Assembly: GCA_964575715.1 (NCBI GenBank)
Contig: CAZNSG010000366.1
Location: 1 to 25,860, forward strand
DNA: 25,860 nt
Origin: PNAI01 sp964575715
GTDB taxonomy: Bacteria; Pseudomonadota; Alphaproteobacteria; Rhizobiales; Xanthobacteraceae
Direction of reading: 5' to 3'
Position 1 is the first letter of the stretch. Each line of letters begins with the position of its first letter. The notes under the pieces are model-generated. The model searched no databases, was not told the origin of the DNA, and saw nothing but the letters and a program-made list of their open reading frames with translations. The translations under genes and the position numbers were made by a program. Shown in pieces: positions 1-6,153 of the stretch.

Positions 1-88
1 CTGGTTGCCAGGGAGACCGATCGGCTGATTCGACTGTCGACGGGAGCGCGCTCTACGCCGCCATCACCTGCTGTCCGCAATCACCGGA

Positions 89-475
89 TTGCTGTCCGCC
101 TTGCGCTGGAATCAGTGTCCGCGTTGCACCGGATTCCGCACCTGGGTTAAGGTGCGGTTCACAGCCTCCGGCGGACGTTCGCCCGAATGCCCCGGTTGCG
201 GCGGTTACATCAAGACCGCGACCATATCTTTCGGCCAGTCCATGCCGGAAGCCGCCATGCGCCGGGCCCGGGAGCTGGCCGAAGCCTGCGATCTCTTCCT
301 CGCTATCGGCTCATCACTGGTGGTTTGGCCAGCGGCCGGTATTCCGCTGCTGGCCAAGCGCAACGGCGCGCGGCTTGTCATCATCAACCGCGACGAAACC
401 GATTGCGACAATCACGCAGACCTTGTCGTGCGTCACGATATCGGCGCGGTGTTCGCGCCGTTCATTGCCGATTGA
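89..475 (+). pseudogene. Sir2-family NAD-dependent protein deacetylase, C-terminal remnant
   Basis: Sirtuins remove acyl groups from lysines using NAD. The visible reading frame carries the C-terminal half of the family. It has two CxxC pairs of the zinc ribbon (CPRC and CPGC), then CGGYIKTATISFGQ, the DLFLAIGSSLVVWPAA Rossmann strand and the IINRDET segment, with a natural stop. The N-terminal NAD-binding part (GAGIS, TQNID, catalytic HG) is not found. In this frame there is a TGA at positions 26-28, and residues just upstream of the first CxxC do not resemble a sirtuin in any frame. The spacing from the first CxxC to the conserved WVK is also about two residues short. No convincing start codon or ribosome site is visible (only a TTG at 89). 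It is therefore probably a decayed or rearranged gene, although a sequencing error upstream of position 110 could produce the same picture. Confidence 0.65.
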
Positions 476-644
476 TTCGCACGAAGATGTGATTCGCGAT
501 ATCCAATGATATGCACAGGTGAGACGAACACCATTGCGCGCGAGCATTTTATTCTTTCTGATGGTGCCGCGATGCTATGTTCGTAAACAGATTCGGCGAA
601 GCGTCCGTCAAGAGACGCCATAATGCGGTAGGTGTGTGGCCTTC

Positions 645-1250
645 ATGGTTGCGGAGATTGAATCAAAGGGGCCATACTTAGATTTAGCGATTGAGCTGAA
701 TCGCGTCGGCGATATCACAGACGATACGGCTGCGAGCATTATCGAGCTGTGCGGTGTCATCAAGTGGTTCGATGTTGCCAAGGGCTATGGCTTCATCGTT
801 CCCGACAACGGACTGCCGGATATTCTCCTGCACGTGACGTGCCTGCGCCGTGACGGTTTCCAGACCGCCTACGAAGGCGCGCGCATTGTCTGCGAGGTGT
901 TGCAGCGGCCAAAGGGCCTGCAGGCATTCCGCGTCCTCTCCATGGACGAGTCGACAGCGGTGCATCCTGCGCAATTGCCGCCCGCGCGCACCCATGTCTC
1001 GGTGACCCCGACCAGCGGACTGGAGCGGGCTCAAGTCAAGTGGTTCAACCGCTTGCGCGGCTTCGGGTTCCTCACCCGCGGCGAGGGCACGCCGGACATT
1101 TTCGTGCATATGGAGACCCTGCGCCGTTATGGGTTCGCCGAGCTGCGGCCGGGGCAGATTGTGCTGGTCCGTTTTGGACCTGGGCCTAAAGGGCTGATGG
1201 CCGCCGAAGTGCGGCCCGATGGCGGCCCGCTTGGAATGGCCTCGCACTAG
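645..1250 (+). CDS. Double cold-shock-domain protein
   Basis: This is a cytoplasmic nucleic-acid-binding protein of about 201 residues with two cold-shock domains in tandem. The first contains GVIKWFDVAKGYGFI (RNP1-like) and DILLHVT (RNP2-like). The second contains AQVKWFNRLRGFGFL and DIFVHME. Both domains keep the aromatic residues that stack on single-stranded RNA or DNA. A linker of about 35 residues rich in Pro and Thr separates them. Tandem-CSD proteins of about 200 residues are typical of Alphaproteobacteria, whereas enteric CspA proteins have one domain of about 70 residues. ATG 645 was chosen because an AGGTG lies about 10 bases upstream. An in-frame GTG at 636 is the alternative and would add MAF. 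Its target and whether it is cold-induced cannot be told from sequence. Confidence 0.9.
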   Translation: MVAEIESKGPYLDLAIELNRVGDITDDTAASIIELCGVIKWFDVAKGYGFIVPDNGLPDILLHVTCLRRDGFQTAYEGARIVCEVLQRPKGLQAFRVLSMDESTAVHPAQLPPARTHVSVTPTSGLERAQVKWFNRLRGFGFLTRGEGTPDIFVHMETLRRYGFAELRPGQIVLVRFGPGPKGLMAAEVRPDGGPLGMASH

Positions 1251-1331
1251 CGCTCCGACCCCGACGCTTGCTACCCCTGCGTCGGCCTCGACTGCTAGCA
1301 AATTCAAGACCTTGTGGTTCCATGTGGTTCA

Positions 1332-1366
1332 ATGCCAACATAATCGCATAAGCGATGCGTTGGCAT
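1332..1366. repeat. Two-tier inverted repeat ahead of the DUF192 gene
   Basis: ATGCCAAC (1332-1339) pairs perfectly with GTTGGCAT (1359-1366). Inside it, ATCGC (1343-1347) pairs with GCGAT (1352-1356) around an ATAA loop, leaving a small internal bulge. The whole folds as one long hairpin 54 bases before ATG 1420. No T-run follows on either strand, so it is not a standard intrinsic terminator. It could be an operator, an RNA processing site or a weak attenuator. The rest of the gap between 1251 and 1419 shows only a second short stem, CCGACGC/GCGTCGG at 1261-1285. Confidence 0.5.
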
Positions 1367-1419
1367 CGAACTCCTAAGCCATATCTGCTATCTTTTTGAG
1401 AGCTTCTATTGAGGCGCAA

Positions 1420-1884
1420 ATGGGCCGCGCGGTTCGCATATTCATTGTCTTGCTGACATTTGGCCTTCTGCTGCCGGCGAGTCCGGACCGCCTGCCGGCC
1501 GCCGAACAGCAGACCCTGGAAATCATCAGCAAGAACGGCGTACATGTCTTTGCCGTCGAGTTTGCGGTCACCAACGAGGAGCGCGCGCGCGGACTGATGC
1601 ACCGCCGCGAGTTGCCCGAAGGCCGCGGCATGCTGTTCGATTTTAACCCTGAGCAGGAGGTGTCGATGTGGATGCGGAACACCTACGTTTCCCTCGACAT
1701 GATCTTCATCCGCGCCGACGGACGCATCCTGCGTATTGCCGAAAACACCGAACCTCTGTCGGAGCGCACCATCAATTCTGGCGGTCGGGTGCGCGGAGTG
1801 CTCGAAGTCGTCGCCGGCACCGCTAAGAAGCTCGGGATCGCGCCCGGCGATCGCGTCGCCCATCCGCTTTTCGCGCGGCGGTGA
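1420..1884 (+). CDS. Secreted DUF192-family protein
   Basis: This is a protein of 154 residues with an N-terminal signal peptide (basic MGRAVR, hydrophobic IFIVLLTFGLLLPAS, likely cleavage near LPAAE). One DUF192 domain follows: FAVEFAVTNEERARGLMHRRELPEGRGMLFDF, then the MWMRNTYVSLDMIFI core and the GVLEVVAGTAKKLGIAPGD end. The order and length match the family, whose biochemical role is not established. The start at 1420 has GAGG at 1411-1414, five bases upstream. A longer TTG-started version would put extra residues before the signal peptide. The predicted location is periplasm or outside the cell. It is the last protein gene before tRNA-Pro and stands alone between the cold-shock gene and the tRNA. 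Confidence 0.88.
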   Translation: MGRAVRIFIVLLTFGLLLPASPDRLPAAEQQTLEIISKNGVHVFAVEFAVTNEERARGLMHRRELPEGRGMLFDFNPEQEVSMWMRNTYVSLDMIFIRADGRILRIAENTEPLSERTINSGGRVRGVLEVVAGTAKKLGIAPGDRVAHPLFARR

Positions 1885-1933
1885 GCTGCCTTGTGAGGGT
1901 TAAGCGAAGCATGTATCGAATTGGCTGAACCGG

Positions 1934-2010
1934 CGGGGTATAGCGCAGCCTGGTAGCGCGGAAGTTTTGGGTACTTCAGGTCGCAGGTTCAAATCCTGCT
2001 GCCCCGACCA
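1934..2010 (+). tRNA. tRNA-Pro (anticodon UGG)
   Basis: A 77-base cloverleaf folds cleanly. The acceptor CGGGGTA pairs with TGCCCCG (one G-T pair), the D arm is GCGC/GCGC, and the anticodon stem is GAAGT/ACTTC. The loop is TTTGGGT, which gives anticodon TGG. The T arm is GCAGG-TTCAAAT-CCTGC. The CCA tail is encoded at 2008-2010. The last two bases of the CCA are also the first two bases of the following inverted repeat. Confidence 0.96.
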
Positions 2011-2082
2011 TCCGCCTCCGCTTGCGCTACGGCGTGACAAGTCCGCAATACTCTCGTACGGAGGCGGATGTCACGCCGTAGC
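2009..2082. repeat. Interleaved palindromes (A-B-A'-B') abutting tRNA-Pro
   Basis: Arm A, CATCCGCCTCCG (2009-2020), is the perfect reverse complement of A' (2059-2070). Arm B, GCTACGGCGTGACA (2026-2039), is the perfect reverse complement of B' (2069-2082). The arms alternate rather than nest, so the two stems cross, as in a pseudoknot. A' and B' share two bases. The composition and the repeated TCCGCC/GGCGGA words resemble the REP-type intergenic elements common in Hyphomicrobiales. No second copy lies in this window, so its repeat status is inferred. Confidence 0.75.
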
Positions 2083-2088
2083 CTCTTG

Positions 2089-2120
2089 ACCGCCGAAGTC
2101 CGCCGGCGGACGAAGGCGGT
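2089..2120. repeat. 32-bp near-perfect palindrome before the GIY-YIG gene
   Basis: ACCGCC (2089-2094) pairs with GGCGGT (2115-2120), and the core GTCCGCCGGCGGAC (2098-2111) is a perfect 14-bp palindrome. The two parts are separated on each side by an unpaired GAA. The word GCGAAGGCGGAC recurs once more at 2123-2134, immediately before the nuclease start codon. It is probably part of the same repetitive cluster as the element at 2009-2082. Confidence 0.7.
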
Positions 2121-2137
2121 TGGCGAAGGCGGACCCA

Positions 2138-2377
2138 ATGAAGTACGTTTACATGTTGCAGAGCACTGCCGATCCAGAACGTCACTATGTAGGCGGTACG
2201 CTCGATCTCAAGAGGCGACTATCAGACCATAACAGCGGTCGATCACCACACACGAGCAAATTCACGCCTTGGAAATTGATCGGCTATATTGCGTTTTCGG
2301 ATCACACAAAGGCAGATATGTTCGAGGCCTACCTGAAAACCGGATCTGGCAGAGCCTTTGCAAAAAAGCACTTCTAG
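2138..2377 (+). CDS. Small single-domain GIY-YIG nuclease
   Basis: This protein of 79 residues is nothing but a GIY-YIG fold. It has YVY (residues 3-5) for GIY and YVG (17-19) for YIG, DLKRRLSDHNSG with the conserved Arg27, TPWKLIGYIAFSD, and Glu63 in the helix that supplies the metal ligand, then LKTGSGRAF. All key residues of a metal-dependent endonuclease are present. No DNA-recognition domain is attached, so its target is unknown. ATG 2138 was chosen because homologs begin with MxYVY. A TTG at 2120 lies in frame but falls inside the palindrome cluster. The gene sits directly behind that cluster, an arrangement I recall as frequent in this order. It may act on the repeats, but that is inference. 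Confidence 0.88.
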   Translation: MKYVYMLQSTADPERHYVGGTLDLKRRLSDHNSGRSPHTSKFTPWKLIGYIAFSDHTKADMFEAYLKTGSGRAFAKKHF

Positions 2378-2404
2378 CAATCCCGCCAGAAAGACACTTC
2401 GATC

Positions 2405-2710
2405 ATGACCGCACGCATCTACCGGCCAGCCAAGAACGCCATGCAGTCCGGCCAGGCCAAGACCAAGGAATGGGTGCTCGACTACGAACCGGACGAGCCC
2501 TCGCAGGTCGAGCCATTGATGGGCTGGACCAGCTCATCCGACATGAAGCGACAAGTGCAACTGCGCTTCGAGAGCAAGGAGGAGGCGGTGGCCTATTGCG
2601 AGCGCAATGGCATCGCCTATCAGGTATTCGAGCCCAAGCAGGCGGCGCGCCGGGGCCTGTCCTACGCCGACAATTTCGCGCAATCGCGCCGCGGCTCCTG
2701 GACTCATTGA
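2405..2710 (+). CDS. NDUFS4-like respiratory complex I accessory subunit
   Basis: This protein of 101 residues matches the ETC complex I subunit conserved region (NDUFS4, the 18-kDa AQDQ subunit). It runs from ARIYRPAKNAMQSGQAKTKEWVLDYEP through MGWTSSSDMKRQVQLRFESKEEAVAYCERNGIAYQVFEP to SYADNF. Alphaproteobacteria, like mitochondria, carry this subunit in addition to the 14 core Nuo proteins. It helps build the peripheral arm of NADH:quinone oxidoreductase on the cytoplasmic side of the membrane. The complete domain is present without a targeting peptide. It is encoded alone, away from any nuo operon visible here, 27 bases downstream of the GIY-YIG gene. Its stop lies 26 bases from the stop of the convergent EAL gene. 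Confidence 0.93.
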   Translation: MTARIYRPAKNAMQSGQAKTKEWVLDYEPDEPSQVEPLMGWTSSSDMKRQVQLRFESKEEAVAYCERNGIAYQVFEPKQAARRGLSYADNFAQSRRGSWTH

Positions 2711-2736
2711 GATGCCCAGGGGTAACCGGCGGACGC

Positions 2737-3990
2737 TCACCTGCGCTTATTCTGCTGCGCCGATCCGTTCGACGCGGGAGCATGCGAAGCCACCCGCTGT
2801 TTGAGCAACGCCACGAACCGCTCTTCCGCCATCGGCTGGCCGAGCAAGTAACCCTGCCCCAGGTCGCAGCCCATGTTCACCAGCGCCGAGAGGTCGGATG
2901 CCTTCTCCACTCCGATGCCGACCGCGAGGCCCCCGAAACTGTGCGCCAAATCGATCACCGACTTGCAGATCGAGGCATTGACCTTGTCGGCGCTGCAATC
3001 GGTGACAAAGATGCGGTCGAGCTTCATCTCGGCGAACGTAACATCCTTGACCTTCATCAGGGATGAAACGCCGCGACCGAAATCGTCGATCGCGAGCTTG
3101 ACATTATAATTTTGTAATTGTTTGGCGATGTCGCTGGCGCGTTCGATATTGGTGACGATCTGCTCCTCGGTGACATCGATGATCAGCCCCGCCCACCCAT
3201 TGGCCTGCGGACGGTAGGTGCGTACAATCTCGGTCACCGGCACTTCCACCAGCTGGTCCATGCTCATGTTGATGGCGATGCGCAAATTGATGCCGAGCTG
3301 GGAGAAGTTCAATCCGGCCTTCAGCACCTTCACCAGCGTCTGTTCGGCAAGCGCCAATAGCGTCGCCTCGTCCGCCCCCGGCAGGAAAGCGCTGGGTGGC
3401 AGCACGCCGTACTCCGGGTGCCGGATGCGGGCAAAAGCCTCGCAGCCGGCGAGCTGTTTCTTGCGCAGATTGATCTTCGGCTGATACCAGGTTTCGATCC
3501 AGCCATTCTTGAGCGCTTCGTCGAGCCGAACACGCGCGGCCATGGCCGGCCGGTCGCCGAGCTTTTGTGCCTGCAGGATTTTCTTGATCGCCGCGGCCTC
3601 GAATGGCTTTTTGAGCACGGGCAGCATGCGCAGCTTGTGTTGCTCGCCGATCCGCTTGAGATTTTCGAGCACCACCAATCCGTGAGTGCTCATCAGCTGC
3701 ACCGCGCCGGAATAATTTGACCTGCCCAACGCGTTGGGCGTTGCGGTGGCTTCACTCGTATTGAGCCCGATGTTGAGGAAAATAATGTCTACGGGCCGTG
3801 CTTGACCGTCGATGCGAAGCATTTTGCCAACGGCAAATTCCACCGCGTCGACTCCAGCACCCTGCAGGATCAGGGAGAGGAAATGTCGGATTCTGGGTTC
3901 CTCGTCGATGACGAGGCATAGCGGCGTGACGGACTTCGCGCCGCTCGTGTTGGCATTGTCCATCGATAGCGGTATGGTCAGATTGCTCAT
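2737..3990 (-). CDS. Receiver-EAL protein with degenerate receiver and EAL domains
   Basis: This 417-residue cytoplasmic protein has a response-regulator receiver (about residues 22-140) and an EAL cyclic-di-GMP phosphodiesterase domain (about 155-400). In the receiver, acidic Asp29-Glu30 and Lys128-Pro129 remain, but the phospho-acceptor position is Asn73 (IFLNIGL), so phosphorylation by a kinase is unlikely. In the EAL domain, the signature is EAF (184-186), Asn241, Asp302-Asp303, Lys323 and Gln379 are kept, and the ELTE glutamate is Asp272. The EGVE motif reads IGVE, so its catalytic Glu is Ile359. Spacing to Asp302 and Gln379 agrees with RocR numbering as I recall it. It probably binds a ligand or partner rather than hydrolysing c-di-GMP. 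Starts at 3990 or 3963 (MDNANTSG) are both possible, with no strong ribosome site. A longer frame upstream is not conserved-looking. Confidence 0.88.
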   Translation of the reverse strand: MSNLTIPLSMDNANTSGAKSVTPLCLVIDEEPRIRHFLSLILQGAGVDAVEFAVGKMLRIDGQARPVDIIFLNIGLNTSEATATPNALGRSNYSGAVQLMSTHGLVVLENLKRIGEQHKLRMLPVLKKPFEAAAIKKILQAQKLGDRPAMAARVRLDEALKNGWIETWYQPKINLRKKQLAGCEAFARIRHPEYGVLPPSAFLPGADEATLLALAEQTLVKVLKAGLNFSQLGINLRIAINMSMDQLVEVPVTEIVRTYRPQANGWAGLIIDVTEEQIVTNIERASDIAKQLQNYNVKLAIDDFGRGVSSLMKVKDVTFAEMKLDRIFVTDCSADKVNASICKSVIDLAHSFGGLAVGIGVEKASDLSALVNMGCDLGQGYLLGQPMAEERFVALLKQRVASHAPASNGSAQQNKRR

Positions 3991-4140
3991 TGCGGGTATG
4001 TTGAAGCAGCCAGCCGTGTTCCATTTACACGACGCCAATCCAGCAAAAAAGTTGCGCACAAATTCGTTAATTATGCGTTCTGGGAGCACATTTGCGGCGA
4101 CGCACCAACGGGGGGTGGTGGTGGCGCGCATGCAGGCGTT

Positions 4141-4173
4141 TATAATGCCGCCATGCGCCGCATGGTGCGGCGC
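4141..4173 (+). promoter_or_regulatory. Candidate -10 box and leader hairpin of the RidA gene
   Basis: TATAAT at 4141-4146 matches the -10 consensus exactly. The -35 region 17 bases upstream is poor. Transcription would begin near 4153. Just downstream, GCGCCGCA (4155-4162) and TGCGGCGC (4166-4173) form a perfect 8-bp GC-rich stem with a TGG loop, at the very 5' end of the predicted RNA. This argues against translation starting at ATG 4153, which would be leaderless and inside the hairpin. Confidence 0.4.
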
Positions 4174-4197
4174 AGTTTCATTCCGGTAACAGCACCC

Positions 4198-4611
4198 ATG
4201 TCTTCCAAATCCATGCAATCCAACATGCGCTTTCTCAATCCCGACGCCATTCCCAAGCCCGGCGGCTATACCCACGTCGTCGAGGTCACCGGCCCCGGCC
4301 GCATCGTTTACATCGCCGGTCAGCTCGGCTTCGGCCGTGACGGGCGCGTAGGCGACTTCCGCGCGCAGGCGGCGCAGGCGTTTGAAAATCTCAAAGCCGC
4401 GCTCGCCGCCGTCGGCGCAACTTTCGACGACGTGGTCAAGCTCAACAACTACCTGGTCGATATTCGCAAGAACATGCCGGCCTTTCGCGAGGTCCGCGAT
4501 AAATACGTCAACACCGCTTCGCCGCCGGCGAGCACGACCATCGGTGTGCCCGCGCTGGCGCGCGAGGACGCGCTCTACGAGGTCGAAGCGGTGGTGATGT
4601 TGCCGCGCTAA
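4198..4611 (+). CDS. RidA/YjgF-family protein
   Basis: This is a small cytoplasmic protein (137 residues from ATG 4198) of the Rid superfamily. Founding members hydrolyse reactive enamine/imine intermediates released by PLP enzymes. Visible landmarks are PKPGGYTHVVEVTGPGRIVYIAGQLGF, the QAFENLKAALAAVGATFDDVVKLNNYLVDI helix-strand unit, and GVPALAREDALYEVEAVVMLP. The arginine of the ALAR segment matches the active-site Arg of RidA, and the following EVE glutamate is kept. It forms trimers in known cases. Starts at 4153, 4198, 4213 and 4225 are in frame. 4198 is preferred because 4153 lies within a leader hairpin, but 4225 (MRFLNPD) is also reasonable. It is divergent from the EAL gene and convergent with the cupin gene, 17 bases apart. 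Confidence 0.88.
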   Translation: MSSKSMQSNMRFLNPDAIPKPGGYTHVVEVTGPGRIVYIAGQLGFGRDGRVGDFRAQAAQAFENLKAALAAVGATFDDVVKLNNYLVDIRKNMPAFREVRDKYVNTASPPASTTIGVPALAREDALYEVEAVVMLPR

Positions 4612-4628
4612 ATTGCTGTGGTGGATAT

Positions 4629-5105
4629 TTAACCGGCAGCGTTGAGCACCTTGCCGCCCGCGGTCACCGGCTTGGCGTCGATCAGTGCAAATGCGATCAC
4701 GCAAGGCTCAGCTCCGCGATTGATCCAGTTATGAATGGTGCCACGCTGCACCAGCACGTCGCCGGCTTTCAGTTTCACCACGGTGCCGTCAAGATCCATG
4801 TCGATCTCGCCCGACATCACCACCGCATAGTCGATCGAATCCGTGCGGTGATTGCGTGGCGCTACGCCGGGGCCGAACTCGACCACGCGAAATACGCTGC
4901 CGCCCGGGAGCGTGGTGCCGGTCTTACGGGTGGCGCCGTCGAAATCGCCGTCGTTGTTGGCGGGCAGCGTGTCGGTGGTCCAGACCACGACCGCGGATTG
5001 CTGCGGCCGGCTCGAAGTGATGTTCTTTGCGATCTCGTCAATCTTGACCGTGGCTTTGCCATTTGCATCGTGGCCTGTGATCACCCGCCGTATCCGCAAT
5101 GTCAT
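4629..5105 (-). CDS. Cupin-domain protein (first cupin)
   Basis: This protein of 158 residues has a single cupin barrel in its C-terminal two thirds. It contains FGPGVAPRNHRTDSIDYAVVMSGEIDMDLDG (His86, Asp92, Glu100) followed by LKAGDVLVQRGTIHNW (His125). The pattern keeps a plausible metal set, but the usual HxH pair is reduced to one His plus Asp. Whether it is an enzyme or a binding protein is open. The start at 5105 is fixed by AAGGAG on the minus strand (5113-5118), seven bases upstream. It follows the class II aldolase gene on the same strand with a 99-base gap lacking a terminator, so the two are probably co-transcribed. No specific substrate can be assigned. Confidence 0.88.
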   Translation of the reverse strand: MTLRIRRVITGHDANGKATVKIDEIAKNITSSRPQQSAVVVWTTDTLPANNDGDFDGATRKTGTTLPGGSVFRVVEFGPGVAPRNHRTDSIDYAVVMSGEIDMDLDGTVVKLKAGDVLVQRGTIHNWINRGAEPCVIAFALIDAKPVTAGGKVLNAAG

Positions 5106-5204
5106 TGATCGTCTCCTTTTTTGCACCCAATAAAGGCGCTTGGTGTGCAGCGTTGGGAAAGAGCATGAATGCCCGGTAAGGGCGCGAGGGAGTTGCGATT
5201 GCCC

Positions 5205-5969
5205 TCAGCCCGACTTGTAGCCCGAGCGGTCGAAATTCTCCAATCTTGCCTGGTATTGTTTCGGCACTTCGCATCCGCAGCGCAGGTGCCAGCGCCGGAC
5301 CAGATAGCTGAACGCGTTGCCCTGCGAGTCGCCGCGATTGGTGCGCGCGCGCTTGGCCTTGAGCTCCTCCTCTTTCACAAACAGTTTCGGTCCGCCGGCG
5401 GATTCGGCCAGCAGCTGAATCCGGCAGGCGCGCTCGAGCTTGATCGCGAAGAACACCACTTCTTCGACGCTACCACCGGCCGTGACAATGCCGTGGTTGC
5501 GCAGGATGAGTGCATTACCAGCCCCGAGGCACTTCGCCACCGCCCGGCCGCGCGGTTGGTCCGTGATTAGGTCGGTGGTCTCGGCGAACACCGGCACGCT
5601 TCCGGAAAACATGGTGCCGTCGTTGCTCATGGCCGCCAGCGGTTTGCCGAGCGAGGAGAACGCGATCGCATGCTCCGGATGGGTGTGCAGCACGGCGTTG
5701 ACATCCGGCCGCGCCCGCATGATCTCCGAATGGATATAGACCTCGTTGTGGCGCGGCCAGGCGCCCGCGACCTTCTCGCCTTCGAGGTCCACGGTGATGA
5801 TGTTGGCGGCCGAGAGCTCTTCGAGTCCGATGCAGCCCGGTTTCATCAGGAACCGCCCGGAGCCGTCAGGTAGCCGCGCTGAAATATGGCCCCAGACGTA
5901 GTCGCCTTGGCCCTCATCGACCAGGACGCGGCCGGCATTGATGAGTTTTTCACGCAGAGCGTCGGTCAT
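5205..5969 (-). CDS. Class II aldolase/adducin-family metalloenzyme
   Basis: This 254-residue protein has the class II aldolase/adducin fold: an N-terminal ALREKLINAGRVLVDEGQGDYVWGHISARLP segment, then RHNEVYIHSEIMRARPDVNAVLHTHP and ALILRNHGIVTAGGSVEEVV. The metal ligands are visible as His95, His97 and His159, and Glu76 is the likely catalytic acid/base. The family includes fuculose-phosphate aldolase and also decarboxylases, such as the pyridine-dicarboxylate decarboxylase of vitamin B6 breakdown in Mesorhizobium. The C-terminus carries an extra tail after the fold, ending in ENFDRSGYKSG. ATG 5969 has an AGG about nine bases upstream, and 5978 is an alternative. It is divergent from the flavoenzyme at 6154 and probably shares a transcript with the downstream cupin. 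The substrate is unknown. Confidence 0.88.
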   Translation of the reverse strand: MTDALREKLINAGRVLVDEGQGDYVWGHISARLPDGSGRFLMKPGCIGLEELSAANIITVDLEGEKVAGAWPRHNEVYIHSEIMRARPDVNAVLHTHPEHAIAFSSLGKPLAAMSNDGTMFSGSVPVFAETTDLITDQPRGRAVAKCLGAGNALILRNHGIVTAGGSVEEVVFFAIKLERACRIQLLAESAGGPKLFVKEEELKAKRARTNRGDSQGNAFSYLVRRWHLRCGCEVPKQYQARLENFDRSGYKSG

Positions 5970-6108
5970 GGGGATCATCCTGATTGCTGTTGGCTTGAAC
6001 TTGGACTTAGTCGGCTGCCCGATCGCGCCGTCGTTGCTTTCGGCTAAAGCGAGGATTAACGCTCCCTCCCGGGGAGAGCAATGCGCACGGCATCCGGTGT
6101 TTGGCTGG

Positions 6109-6136
6109 TTGACGCCCGCGTTGATCCCGCCACAAT
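6109..6136 (+). promoter_or_regulatory. Candidate promoter for the flavoenzyme gene
   Basis: TTGACG (6109-6114) and CACAAT (6131-6136) are separated by 16 bases and end 17 bases before ATG 6154. The -35 box is good and the -10 box is moderate. It lies in the divergent gap between the aldolase and flavoenzyme genes. No clear operator palindrome was seen in this gap. Confidence 0.3.
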
Positions 6137-6153
6137 GAGGACGGGCAACGTGC

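Noticed and set aside
1261..1285. Terminator after the cold-shock gene (CCGACGC/GCGTCGG)
   Set aside because: Seven-base stem with an 11-base loop and no T-run, so it could be chance.
1934..2377. Genomic island inserted at tRNA-Pro
   Set aside because: No integrase, no duplicated tRNA 3' end and no change to foreign-looking genes downstream; only the repeat cluster and a small nuclease are present.
3991..4704. Extension of the EAL protein by 238 codons upstream
   Set aside because: The extra part is antisense to the RidA gene and has no domain; the receiver domain begins normally after the start at 3990.
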